Origin: Comamonas resistens
Lineage (GTDB): Bacteria; Pseudomonadota; Gammaproteobacteria; Burkholderiales; Burkholderiaceae_C
DNA: 64,000 bases
Reading direction: 5' to 3'
Assembly (NCBI RefSeq): GCF_030064165.1
Contig: NZ_CP125947.1
Coordinates: 186,001 to 250,000 of the forward strand
In this document: piece by piece, positions 1 through 8,536 of the stretch
How the letters are laid out: each line of letters begins with the position of its first letter
Position numbering within the stretch: the first letter of the stretch is position 1
The notes under the pieces: model-generated
Databases searched by the model: none
Seen by the model: the letters and a program-made list of their open reading frames with translations, nothing else
Told to the model about the DNA's origin: nothing
Made by a program: the position numbers and the translations under genes

Positions 1-810
1 GCCAGCGACCTGGTGCTGGACCTAATGACGCTGCTGTTCTCGCCCGAGCAGCACGAGATTCTGCAGACCGGCACCAAGATCCTGCTGGCCGTGGAGCCGC
101 CCGAGGTGCTGTGCCGCCTGGTTCCCACCGAGGCCGACCGCGCGCGCGTGCAGGCGGCGGCCAAGCGGATCGAGGCAGCCAGGCAGATGCACATCACCTC
201 GGCTGCGGGCACCGACCTGCACTGCCGGCTGGGCAGCTTTCCGGCCATCAGCGAGTACGGCTTCGTGGACCAGCCCGGCCGCTGGGACCACTGGCCCAGC
301 GGCTTCGTGCTGACCTGGCCCGACGAAGGCGAAAGCAACGGTCGCGTGGTCCTGGACCGGGGCGACATCCTGCTGCCCATGAAGGACTACGTGATCGAGT
401 CCATCGAGCTGGTCATCGAAAAGGGCTACGTCACACGCATCAGCGGCGGCCTGCAGGCCGACCTGCTCAAGGAGTACATGGCCTCCTACGAGGACCCCGA
501 GGCCTATGCGGTCTCGCACGTCGGCTGGGGGCTGCAGCCGCGCGCCCACTGGTCCATGCTGGCCCACTACAACAAGGAAACCCACATCGGGATGGACGCC
601 CGCGCCTTTGAGGGCAACTTCCTGTGGTCCATGGGCCCGAACAACGAGGCCGGCGGCAGCCGCACCACGGCCTGCCACATCGACATTCCCATGCGCCGCT
701 GCTCGGTCGCGCTCGACGGCCGCCCGGTCGTTATCGCCGGCGTGGTGCAGGACGAGCAGGGACTGGCGCGCGCCGCCAGACAGCCGAAGCAACGAAAGGA
801 CATCGCATGA
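1..810 (+). CDS. nicX: 2,5-dihydroxypyridine 5,6-dioxygenase, 5'-truncated by the window edge
   Basis: The open frame enters at base 1, so the N-terminus lies outside the window; 269 codons plus stop are present and the family is about 350 residues. NicX is a non-haem iron extradiol-type dioxygenase that opens 2,5-dihydroxypyridine to N-formylmaleamate in aerobic nicotinate breakdown. It resembles M29 aminopeptidases in fold. The three iron ligands known for Pseudomonas NicX (two His and one Asp) can be matched to the His codon at 517-519 (SHVGWG) and to the His and Asp of CHIDIP at 676-684. The stop overlaps the start of the next gene by ATGA, so the two are translationally coupled, and the next gene encodes a later step of the same pathway. 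Assignment is by motif and context. Confidence 0.85.
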   Translation, partial: ASDLVLDLMTLLFSPEQHEILQTGTKILLAVEPPEVLCRLVPTEADRARVQAAAKRIEAARQMHITSAAGTDLHCRLGSFPAISEYGFVDQPGRWDHWPSGFVLTWPDEGESNGRVVLDRGDILLPMKDYVIESIELVIEKGYVTRISGGLQADLLKEYMASYEDPEAYAVSHVGWGLQPRAHWSMLAHYNKETHIGMDARAFEGNFLWSMGPNNEAGGSRTTACHIDIPMRRCSVALDGRPVVIAGVVQDEQGLARAARQPKQRKDIA

Positions 811-1478
811 CAACCACCACCAGCGCCCAGAGCATCCCCACCGAGGGTGTGCAGGGCGACATCTCCGCCTATGCCCGCCAGGGCTTCGGCACGCCGCTGC
901 CGCTCAAGGCGCCCTTTGGCCTGCTCATCATCGACTTCGTCAACGGCTTTGCCAACCCGGCCGTCTTCGGTGGCGGCAACATCCCCGAGGCCATTGCGCA
1001 GACGCGCCATCTGCTGGCCCACGCGCGCGAGCGCGGCTGGCCGGTGGCACACAGCCGCATCGTGTTCTCGGACGACGACGCCGACAGCAATATCTTCTGC
1101 CTCAAGGTGCCGGGCATGCTCACGCTCAAGGAGGGCAGCCACGACAGCGCCATCGTGCCCGAGCTGGCGCCGGCGCCGGGCGAGTATGTGGTGCGCAAGG
1201 CCACGCCCTCGGCCTTCTTCGGCACGATGCTCGCGCCCTGGCTGGCCCAGCGCGGCGTGCAGACCCTGCTGGTGGCCGGCTGCGTGACCAGCGGCTGCGT
1301 GCGCGCCAGCGTGGTCGACGCCATGCAGTCGGGCTTCCGCCCGCTGGTGGTGGCCGACTGCTGCGGCGACCGCGCGCTGGGCCCGCACGAGGCCAACCTG
1401 TTCGACATGGCGCAGAAATACGCGGCGGTCATGCCATTGACTCAAGCCCTTTCCGACACCGACTCCCTCGCGCGCTGA
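807..1478 (+). CDS. nicF: Maleamate amidohydrolase (isochorismatase-like hydrolase)
   Basis: A 223-residue cysteine hydrolase of the isochorismatase/N-carbamoylsarcosine amidase family. NicF converts maleamate to maleate and ammonia, the step after removal of the formyl group in the nicotinate pathway. The catalytic triad is visible: Asp43 in LLIIDFVNGF, Lys131 in VVRKATPSAF and Cys164 in GCVTSGCVRAS. The start ATG at 807 overlaps the nicX stop (ATGA), and this placement supports NicF over other amidases of the family. No nicD (N-formylmaleamate deformylase) or nicE (maleate isomerase) is seen downstream, so these must lie upstream of the window or elsewhere. Confidence 0.85.
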   Translation: MTTTTSAQSIPTEGVQGDISAYARQGFGTPLPLKAPFGLLIIDFVNGFANPAVFGGGNIPEAIAQTRHLLAHARERGWPVAHSRIVFSDDDADSNIFCLKVPGMLTLKEGSHDSAIVPELAPAPGEYVVRKATPSAFFGTMLAPWLAQRGVQTLLVAGCVTSGCVRASVVDAMQSGFRPLVVADCCGDRALGPHEANLFDMAQKYAAVMPLTQALSDTDSLAR

Positions 1479-1502
1479 TCCCACCGCAAGAACGCGTCTA
1501 TA

Positions 1503-1528
1503 GGGGCCGGCAACCCGTGGCCGGCCCC
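1503..1528 (+). other. Perfect 9-bp hairpin between nicF and the molybdopterin subunit gene
   Basis: GGGGCCGGC (1503-1511) pairs perfectly with GCCGGCCCC (1520-1528) around an 8-base loop. There is no T-run after it, so it is a weak candidate for a simple terminator. It could be an RNA-stability or processing stem, or a partial terminator, in a nicF to hydroxylase transcript. Confidence 0.5.
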
Positions 1529-1570
1529 GCACGCATGCATGATTGGCGTGCCAGCGAAGAACACTGCCCC

Positions 1571-3856
1571 ATGAACCTGCCCCAGCCCCAAGCCCTGCAC
1601 ACGCAGTTGCTGACCCGCCCCGCCACCTTGCTCGTGGTGCGCCAGCCGGTGGCGCCGCCACGGCCCGCGCCAGGCCAGCCCGGCACGGCCACCGACTATG
1701 TACAGTCCACGCCCGAGATATTCGTGGCCGTACTAGCCGACGACAGCGCCCCACAGGGCTGGCGTGCCATGGCCTTCAACGGCCATGTGGACCTGGGCAC
1801 GGGCATACGCACGGCCCTGGCCCAGATCGTGGCCGAAGAGCTGGAAGTACCCCTGGACCGGCTGGAGATGGTGCTGGGCCACACGGCTGCTGCGCCCAAC
1901 CAGGGCCCGACCATTGCCAGCGCCAGCATCCAGATTTCCGCGGTACCGCTGCGCCGCGCAGCCGCCCAGGCGCGCGAGCAATTGCTCGCGCTGGCCGCGC
2001 AGCAATGGAACGTGGCGGCAGGCCTGCTCCAGGCCCGCGAAGGCGTTGTGCGCTTCACTGACGGCAGCGATGCCCGCGCACTTGGCTATGGCCAGTTGCT
2101 GCGCGGCCAGCAGTTGCAGCTGACGCTGGCCCCGCCCGATCAGGACGTGAAGCTCAAGCCCGCCAGTGAATACCGGCTGGTCGGCCGTGGCGCGGCGCGC
2201 GTGGACATCCCCGCTAAGGCCTCCGGCGAGCTGAGCTTTGTCCACGATGTGCGCGTGCCCGGCATGCGCCATGGACGCGTCGTGCGCCCGCCGCACCCGG
2301 GCCGCGACGGCGGCGACTTCATAGGCCGCTGCCTGATCGCCGTGGACCGCGAGTCCGTCGCCCGCCTTCCCGGCAATGTGCAGGTGGTCACCGAAGGCGA
2401 CTTCGTCGGCGTGGTCGCCGACCGCGAGGAGCAGGCCATCGCCGCCATGCGCGCGCTGCGCGTGCAGTGGCGAGCCGTTCCGCCCGCGCCCGACCTGAAC
2501 GACTTGGCCAGTGCCATCCGATCCAATTCCGCCCAGCATCGCGCCCTGGTCAACGAGGGCGATATGGATGGTGCCTTCGCAGGCGCCGCCACCGAGCTGC
2601 GCCGCAGCTATGTCTGGCCCTACCAGATGCATGCTTCCATCGGCCCCTCCTGTGCCGTGGCTGACTTCCAAGACGGGCACCTGAAATTGTGGGCTGGCAC
2701 GCAGAACCCGCATATGCTGCGCACCGACCTGGACCGGCTGCTGCAACTGGGCGAAGACCGCATCGAGATCGTGCGCCTGGAGGCGGCCGGCTGCTATGGC
2801 CGCAACTGTGCCGACGACGTCTGTGCCGACGCGGCCCTGCTGTCCATGGCCGTGGGTGCGCCCGTGCGCGTACAGCTCACGCGCGAGCAGGAACACCAGT
2901 GGGAGCCCAAGGGCACGGCCCAGCTCATGGACGTGAGCGCGGCCATCAATGCGCAGGGCGAACTGCTGGCCTACGACTTTGCCGTGCGCTACCCCTCCAA
3001 CGACGCGCCGCTGCTGGCTCTGCTACTCACCGGCCGCATCCCGGGCCAGCCGCGCACGCTGGAGATGGGCGACCGCACGGCCGTGCCGCCCTACCGCTAC
3101 GCCAGCCAGCGCATCGCATGCCATGACATGGCGCCCATCGTGCGCTCCTCCTGGCTGCGCGGCGTCTCGGCCCTGCCCAATTCCTTTGCCCACGATTGCA
3201 TGATCGACGAGCTGGCCCATGCGGCGGGCGCTGATCCCGTCGACTACCGCCTGCGTCACCTCGATGACCCGCGTGCCGTCGAGTTGATCGAAGCCACGGC
3301 ACGCCACGCAGGCTGGCAGCCAAATCAAACGGGAAGCCGGGGCAGATCCGGCACCGATGGACTGCTGCACGGGCGCGGCGTGGCCTATGCACGCTACGTG
3401 CACAGCCGCTTTCCCGGCTTCGGCGCGGCCTGGGCGGCCTGGGTCATCGACATCGACGTAGACCCCGCCAGCGGCCGCATCGCGGTACGTCGGCTGGTCG
3501 TGGGCCAGGACACGGGAATGATGGTCAACCCCGACGGCGTGCGCCACCAGATCCACGGCAATGTCATCCAGACCTTGAGCCGCAGCCTGATGGAGAAGGT
3601 CGCCTTCAATGCGCAAGGCGTGGCCAGTCGCGAATGGGGCAGCTACCCCATCATCGGCTTCCGCGACCTGCCGCCCATCGAGGTGGTGCTGATGCCGCGC
3701 CAGGACAAGCCCCCCATGGGTGCAGGCGAATCGGCCTCTGTACCCGGCCCGGCCGCCCTGGCCAATGCCTTGTTCGATGCCACGGGCCGACGCTTTTATG
3801 CGGCACCGTTCACGCCGGATGTGGTGCGTACCAGAATGCAGGCACTTGCAGCATAA
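1571..3856 (+). CDS. Molybdopterin-binding large subunit of a nicotinate-type hydroxylase
   Basis: A 761-residue protein of the xanthine dehydrogenase/isoquinoline 1-oxidoreductase beta family. These enzymes hydroxylate N-heterocycles using a Mo-cytosine-dinucleotide cofactor, with an iron-sulfur subunit and a cytochrome or flavin partner. The protein opens with a Mo-cofactor segment (VDLGTGIRTALAQIVAEEL, about residues 77-95), as in NicB/IorB-type proteins. It ends with GAGESASVPGP, whose Glu (about residue 720) is the catalytic base position of the family. Pseudomonas NicB is longer because it carries C-terminal cytochrome c domains; these are absent here. Position after nicX-nicF makes nicotinate to 6-hydroxynicotinate the likely reaction, but no iron-sulfur or cytochrome subunit is adjacent downstream. 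The start at 1571 was chosen as the ATG nearest the conserved N-terminus. Confidence 0.8.
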   Translation: MNLPQPQALHTQLLTRPATLLVVRQPVAPPRPAPGQPGTATDYVQSTPEIFVAVLADDSAPQGWRAMAFNGHVDLGTGIRTALAQIVAEELEVPLDRLEMVLGHTAAAPNQGPTIASASIQISAVPLRRAAAQAREQLLALAAQQWNVAAGLLQAREGVVRFTDGSDARALGYGQLLRGQQLQLTLAPPDQDVKLKPASEYRLVGRGAARVDIPAKASGELSFVHDVRVPGMRHGRVVRPPHPGRDGGDFIGRCLIAVDRESVARLPGNVQVVTEGDFVGVVADREEQAIAAMRALRVQWRAVPPAPDLNDLASAIRSNSAQHRALVNEGDMDGAFAGAATELRRSYVWPYQMHASIGPSCAVADFQDGHLKLWAGTQNPHMLRTDLDRLLQLGEDRIEIVRLEAAGCYGRNCADDVCADAALLSMAVGAPVRVQLTREQEHQWEPKGTAQLMDVSAAINAQGELLAYDFAVRYPSNDAPLLALLLTGRIPGQPRTLEMGDRTAVPPYRYASQRIACHDMAPIVRSSWLRGVSALPNSFAHDCMIDELAHAAGADPVDYRLRHLDDPRAVELIEATARHAGWQPNQTGSRGRSGTDGLLHGRGVAYARYVHSRFPGFGAAWAAWVIDIDVDPASGRIAVRRLVVGQDTGMMVNPDGVRHQIHGNVIQTLSRSLMEKVAFNAQGVASREWGSYPIIGFRDLPPIEVVLMPRQDKPPMGAGESASVPGPAALANALFDATGRRFYAAPFTPDVVRTRMQALAA

Positions 3857-3880
3857 GAACGTATCTTCTTACCTAGAACC

Positions 3881-4498
3881 ATGACAACTACACATTCATA
3901 TGCGCCGCGGCAAGGCCACGGCCTGCCCCACGACCCTTTCAACGCGATCGTGGGCCCCCGCCCCATTGGATGGATTTCCACCTGCTCCGCGGCAGGCGTG
4001 CTGAACTTGGCGCCTTACAGCTTTTTCAATGCGTTCAATTACGTGCCGCCCATCATCGGCTTTGCCAGCATCGGACACAAAGATACATTGGCCAATATCG
4101 AAGCGACCGGCGAGTTCGTATGGAATCTGGCGACCGAGGCCCTGGCCCAGCAGATGAACCAAAGCAGTGCCTCGGTACCTCCCGAGACGGATGAATTCAC
4201 CCTGTCCGGCCTGACTCCTTTAACGTCTTCACAGGTGCGGCCACCCCGCGTGCAGGAAAGTCCCGTTTCCATGGAATGCCGGCGGACACAGATCATCCAG
4301 CTGCAAGGCGCTGATGGCTCGACCGTGCCCACATGGCTGGTGCTGGGCGAAGTGGTGATGGTGCATATCGACACATCGCTACTGGACAACGGAATTTTCC
4401 AGACTGCACGTGCCCGCCCGTTATTGCGAGCGGGCGGTGCGGGGGACTACTTCACAATCAGCATGCAAGGGCATCTTGATATGCGCAGGCCGAAATAA
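3881..4498 (+). CDS. Flavin reductase-like FMN-binding split-barrel protein
   Basis: A 205-residue protein of the flavin reductase-like (DIM6/NTAB, split beta-barrel) family. Recognisable features are the N-terminal GPRPIGWISTCSAAGVLNLAPYSFFN segment, where FMN phosphate and ring contacts lie in relatives, and the WNLATEALAQQMN region. Some members reduce flavin for a two-component monooxygenase; many have no known partner. It follows the hydroxylase large subunit by 24 bases on the same strand, so it may belong to the nicotinate transcript. No monooxygenase is adjacent, so its substrate is not assigned. No strong ribosome binding site is seen before the ATG at 3881. Confidence 0.75.
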   Translation: MTTTHSYAPRQGHGLPHDPFNAIVGPRPIGWISTCSAAGVLNLAPYSFFNAFNYVPPIIGFASIGHKDTLANIEATGEFVWNLATEALAQQMNQSSASVPPETDEFTLSGLTPLTSSQVRPPRVQESPVSMECRRTQIIQLQGADGSTVPTWLVLGEVVMVHIDTSLLDNGIFQTARARPLLRAGGAGDYFTISMQGHLDMRRPK

Positions 4499-4506
4499 GC
4501 CGGCCG

Positions 4507-6414
4507 TTACACGCCAACCACCCTCAGCACCTCGGCGCCATAGGCCTCCAACTTCTTGGCACCCATACCGCTCACGCCTTGCAGGTCCTGCAACGATTGC
4601 GGATTGAGCTCGGCAATCGTCGCCAGCGTGGCATCGTGGAAGATCACATAGGCGGGCAGATTGTGCGACTTGGCCACTTCGGCGCGCCAGGCCTTGAGGT
4701 TGATGAAGCGCACCTGGGCATCGGGCCCCAGATTGATGGCCGCCGCATTCGCCGCCGACTTCTTGCTCTGCTTCTTGCTGCGCGATGCGGCCACGGCCTC
4801 GCGTAGCTGCACGGTCACCTCGCCCTTGAGAACGGCGCGCGAGCCGGGGGTCAGGCATAGCGTGTCGAACACATGGCCACTGTTCTCGCTGACCACCTTG
4901 TGCAGGCCCAGGGCGCCCGTGGCCAGCAACTGGCGCATCACGGCGCGCAGCTGCGGCTCGCTGTATTCCTTGCCTATGCCGAAGGTCGATACCTTGTCAT
5001 GGCCGTACTGAGCAACCTTTTCGGTCTCCTTGCCGCGCAGCACATCCATGATGTGGCCCGCGCCATAGGTGAGTTTGCTGGCTTCGTGCACGCGGAAGAT
5101 GGTGGACAGTAGCTTGCGCGCCGCATCCGTGCCATCCCATAGCGCAGGTGGCTCCAGGCAGTTGTCGCAGTTGCCGCATTCGGTCCTGGCCACGGCCTGC
5201 AAGGGGCGGCCTTCGCTGGCCGGACCCAGGCCGTACTGCTCGCCGAAATAGGCCAGCAGGCGCACGCGGCGGCAGTCCGTGGCTTCGGCCAGGCCCAGCA
5301 GCGCATCTAGCTTGCCGCGCATCACCTGCTTGAATTCTTCCTCGGCCGGGCTTTCGTCGATCATGCGGCGCTGGTTGACCACGTCGGACAGGCCATAGGC
5401 CATCCAGGCGTCGGCCGGCAGGCCGTCGCGGCCCGCGCGCCCGGTTTCCTGGTAGTAGCCTTCGATATTCTTGGGCATGTCCACATGGGCCACAAAGCGC
5501 ACATCGGGCTTGTTGATGCCCATGCCGAAGGCAATCGTGGCGCACATCACCACGCCTTCCTCGCGCAAAAAACGGTCCTGGTGGCTCTGGCGCATGTCCT
5601 GGGGCAGGCCCGCGTGATAGGGCAGGGCATTGATGCCGTTCTGCACCAGGGTCTGGGCCAGCTCCTCGACACGCTTGCGCGACTGGCAATAGACCACGCC
5701 GGCCTCGCCCTCGTGCTCGCGCTCGATGAAGCGCAGCAACTGGTTCGTGACGTCTTTTTTTTCGGCGATCTTGTAGCGGATATTGGGCCGGTCGAAGCTG
5801 CTGATGAACTGCTGCGCGGCCTCCAGGCGCAGGCGCTCGATGATGTCGGCGCGCGTCAGCGCGTCGGCCGTGGCCGTGAGCGCGATGCGCGGCACACCCG
5901 CATAGCGCTCGTGCAGCACCGTCAGTGCCCGGTATTCGGGGCGGAAGTCATGACCCCACTGGCTCACGCAATGCGCTTCGTCGATGGCGAACAACGACAG
6001 CTTGCCCTGGGCGTGCAGATCGTCGAGCAGGCCCAGAAAGCGCGGCGTGTTCAGGCGCTCGGGCGCCGCATAGAGCAAGGTGATGTCACCGCTTTGCAGG
6101 CGCAGCTCCACCTCGCGGGTTTCGTCGTAGCTGAGGGTGGAGTTCAGATAGGCAGCGCTGATGCCGGCCTCGTGCAGCGCGCCGACCTGATCGTGCATCA
6201 GCGCAATCAGCGGCGAGACCACGATGCTCACCCCATGGCCCAGCTGCTGACGCGCAATGGCCGGCACCTGATAGCACAGCGATTTGCCGCCGCCCGTGGG
6301 CATGAGCACCAGCGCATCGCCACCCGCGATCACATGCGAGACGATGGCCTGCTGCGGGCCACGAAATTGCTCGTAGCCAAAGACGGCTTGCAGAATGGAT
6401 TGCGCGGAAGACAC
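4507..6414 (-). CDS. recQ: ATP-dependent DNA helicase RecQ
   Basis: A 635-residue RecQ helicase acting 3'-5' in recombination and stalled-fork repair. Domains in order are helicase lobe 1 with Walker A MPTGGGKSLCYQ (Lys44) and DEAH box (AIDEAHCVSQWGHDFR), lobe 2 with the arginine-finger segment GRAGRDG, the zinc-binding Cys cluster (CRRVRLL...CGNCDNC), a winged helix, and a C-terminal HRDC domain ending LEAYGAEVLRVVGV. The GTG at 6414 is preferred as the start because AAAGAG precedes it by six bases; an in-frame TTG at 6432 would add six residues. It is convergent with the flavin reductase gene, eight bases from its stop. Confidence 0.95.
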   Translation of the reverse strand: MSSAQSILQAVFGYEQFRGPQQAIVSHVIAGGDALVLMPTGGGKSLCYQVPAIARQQLGHGVSIVVSPLIALMHDQVGALHEAGISAAYLNSTLSYDETREVELRLQSGDITLLYAAPERLNTPRFLGLLDDLHAQGKLSLFAIDEAHCVSQWGHDFRPEYRALTVLHERYAGVPRIALTATADALTRADIIERLRLEAAQQFISSFDRPNIRYKIAEKKDVTNQLLRFIEREHEGEAGVVYCQSRKRVEELAQTLVQNGINALPYHAGLPQDMRQSHQDRFLREEGVVMCATIAFGMGINKPDVRFVAHVDMPKNIEGYYQETGRAGRDGLPADAWMAYGLSDVVNQRRMIDESPAEEEFKQVMRGKLDALLGLAEATDCRRVRLLAYFGEQYGLGPASEGRPLQAVARTECGNCDNCLEPPALWDGTDAARKLLSTIFRVHEASKLTYGAGHIMDVLRGKETEKVAQYGHDKVSTFGIGKEYSEPQLRAVMRQLLATGALGLHKVVSENSGHVFDTLCLTPGSRAVLKGEVTVQLREAVAASRSKKQSKKSAANAAAINLGPDAQVRFINLKAWRAEVAKSHNLPAYVIFHDATLATIAELNPQSLQDLQGVSGMGAKKLEAYGAEVLRVVGV

Positions 6415-6460
6415 CGGGTACTCTTTAAACAATAGCTGAAAGCGCTTGATCCTATTGGGT

Positions 6461-6480
6461 TAGAGGTCGTTTTTCCTCTA
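6461..6480. other. Short inverted repeat upstream of recQ
   Basis: TAGAGG (6461-6466) and CCTCTA (6475-6480) form a 6-bp stem with a T-rich 8-base loop. The flanking bases contain ATAGCTG and AGCGCTT at 6432-6447, which look like half of the dispersed AGCGCT hairpin repeat seen elsewhere in the window. Function unknown. Confidence 0.35.
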
Positions 6481-6554
6481 AGCCTGCAGCGCAAAAAATA
6501 GCGCCTATTGTGCGCTGCGCGGGGCAGAGCTGCCCATGGCGGGTTATGAGAGGC

Positions 6555-7286
6555 TCAGGCCGAGCCGACCGCCGAAGGGGAAAAATGTGCGTCCAGTTCG
6601 TACAGGTCGGCGGGAAAGGTCAGCCGTACAAAGGTGATGGGCAAACGCCCGGTCCAGGTGCAGCGGTCTATGACCAGGCAGGGAAAGCCTGGGGCCACCT
6701 TGAGCAGGCCCGCCGTTTCTGCGCTGGCCGCTTCGGCGCGGATGCGGTGCTCGGCCGAGCTCCAGGGCACATGGTTGACCATCCAGGAGCTGGGGCTTTG
6801 CTCCGTGAACATCTCCTGCTCGGCATCCGGTACGGCTTCGAGGTTGATCAGGCGGTCCTCGATACAGAATGGGCGCATCCCCGCCATATGCAGGCATAAG
6901 GCATGCACCACGGAGCTGGTCTTGGACATGCGCATGGCGTCCATGTCTTCGCGCGTGCTCCGGCGCTGGAGACGGCTGAGCAACTGGCTGGTATATTCCT
7001 GCCCCATGCCCAGCACCACCTGGCGCAGATCGGGAATCTCCAGCACGGCAGAGCTGGTATGAGGCCGCGTGACAAAGCTGCCTGCCTTGCGCTTGCGCTC
7101 CAGCAAGCCAGCCTGGGCCAACTGTGTCAGCACCTTGTTGACCGTCATGCGTGAGCAGCCGTAGTGCACGGTAAGCTCCATCTCCGAGGGGATGCGGAAA
7201 CCCGGCGGCCAGCGGCCGCTGAGAATGTTCTGCTCGATCTCGGTGAGGATTTTTCCGTGCAGCGACATGGCGGAGTGTTTATCCAT
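6555..7286 (-). CDS. GntR family regulator, HutC subfamily
   Basis: A 243-residue transcription factor with an N-terminal GntR winged helix (about residues 8-75; recognition helix around CSRMTVNKVLTQL) and a C-terminal UTRA ligand-binding domain (about 95-240, with the EDRLIN strand). HutC members usually repress a catabolic operon until they bind its inducer, for the name-giving member urocanate. It is the most divergent of three such regulators in the window and lies about 4 kb before the hut genes. Its immediate neighbour on the same strand is the acyl-CoA dehydrogenase. It could control that gene, the hut region, or both; the sequence does not decide. No GTMTAKAC operator core was found upstream of it. 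Confidence 0.85.
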   Translation of the reverse strand: MDKHSAMSLHGKILTEIEQNILSGRWPPGFRIPSEMELTVHYGCSRMTVNKVLTQLAQAGLLERKRKAGSFVTRPHTSSAVLEIPDLRQVVLGMGQEYTSQLLSRLQRRSTREDMDAMRMSKTSSVVHALCLHMAGMRPFCIEDRLINLEAVPDAEQEMFTEQSPSSWMVNHVPWSSAEHRIRAEAASAETAGLLKVAPGFPCLVIDRCTWTGRLPITFVRLTFPADLYELDAHFSPSAVGSA

Positions 7287-7341
7287 GCGGCAATTACACC
7301 AGCAAACACCCCGGTATCGGCATCATGGCAAAAATTTGCGC

Positions 7342-8493
7342 TCACACCCCCTGAAGAACCGAGCGCGCGATGATGGTGCGCTGGATCTCGGAAGAGCCCT
7401 CGTAGATGCGCAGAATGCGCGCGTCGCGCACATAGCGCTCCAGTGGCATCTCACGCGTGTAGCCATAGCCGCCGTGGATCTGCAGCGCTTCGTCGGTCAC
7501 GAAGCCCACCATTTCCGAGGCGTAGAGCTTGGCCATGGCCGACTGCTGGGTGAAAGGCTGGCCGGCCTGGCGCAGGGCAAGTGCCTGCATGGTCAGGCCC
7601 CAGGCCGCTTCGAGGCGCAGCTTCATCTCGGCCAGCTTGAACTGAATGGCCTGCTTGGTGGCGATGGGCTCGCCGCCGACCAGGCGCTGATTGGCCCAAT
7701 CGACTGCCGCCATGAGCGCGGCCTCGGCAATGCCCAGCGAGGTGGCGGCCACATCGAGGCGGCTGTTGTCCAGCACCTTCATGGCGATCTTGAAGCCCGT
7801 GCCTTCGGCCCCCAGTCGGTTGGCTGCGGGCACGCGCACGCCGTCCAGCGACACCTCGAAGGCATGGCCGCCGCGTATGCCCATGAGCTTCTCGGGCGAA
7901 GACACCTGGATGCCAGCCAGATCGCGCGGCACGATGAAGGCGCTGACGCCGCGCGCGCCGGCCTCCAGGTCCGTCTTGGCAAAGACCACCATGAAGGCCG
8001 CTTCCGCGGCGTTGGAGATAAAGTGCTTGACGCCCGTGATCACGTACTCGTCGCCATCGCGCACAGCGCGGGTGCGCATGTCCGCAGGGTGGGAGCCGCC
8101 GCGCGGCTCGGTCAGCGCGAACGCGGCCAGCCACTCGCCGCTGGCGCAGCGCGGCAGCCATTGCGCCTGCTGCTCGGCGCTGCCGCCGAGGTGAACCGCA
8201 TCCGTGCCCAGGTAATGGGCACCGATCATGGACGAGGTGGCCGCGCAGGCACGCGAGATGGCCACCAGCGACATCAGCATGGCCGTGGGCGTCACGCCCG
8301 GGCCGCCCAGGGACTCGGGCAGGTTCATGCCCATCACGCCCAGCGCCGCCAGGCCCGGCACATGGCGGGTGGCGGAAAACGCCTCCTCGTCCATGGCCTG
8401 GGCCACGGGGGCCAGGGTTTCGTCGGCAAAGCGCGCCACGGCGTCGGCAATGGCCTGGTCGTCCTCGGTGCTTCCCAGTCTCAGAAAGTTCAT
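7342..8493 (-). CDS. Acyl-CoA dehydrogenase family protein
   Basis: A 383-residue FAD flavoprotein of the acyl-CoA dehydrogenase family, which introduces a trans-2 double bond into an acyl-CoA and passes electrons to ETF. The usual three parts are visible: an N-terminal helical domain, a middle beta domain (AFALTEPRGGSHPADMRTRA, the FAD-contacting segment), and a C-terminal helical domain. The C-terminal signature RILRIYEGSSEIQRTIIAR contains the catalytic Glu of short and branched-chain members. ATG at 8493 was chosen over a TTG five codons upstream. It follows the CoA-transferase gene by 43 bases on the same strand, so the pair probably activates and desaturates one carboxylic acid. The substrate is not identifiable from sequence. 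Confidence 0.88.
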   Translation of the reverse strand: MNFLRLGSTEDDQAIADAVARFADETLAPVAQAMDEEAFSATRHVPGLAALGVMGMNLPESLGGPGVTPTAMLMSLVAISRACAATSSMIGAHYLGTDAVHLGGSAEQQAQWLPRCASGEWLAAFALTEPRGGSHPADMRTRAVRDGDEYVITGVKHFISNAAEAAFMVVFAKTDLEAGARGVSAFIVPRDLAGIQVSSPEKLMGIRGGHAFEVSLDGVRVPAANRLGAEGTGFKIAMKVLDNSRLDVAATSLGIAEAALMAAVDWANQRLVGGEPIATKQAIQFKLAEMKLRLEAAWGLTMQALALRQAGQPFTQQSAMAKLYASEMVGFVTDEALQIHGGYGYTREMPLERYVRDARILRIYEGSSEIQRTIIARSVLQGV

Positions 8494-8536
8494 ATCGTTA
8501 GCTCGCAAGGTGAAAAGTGGATTCGCGGGTCAAGCG

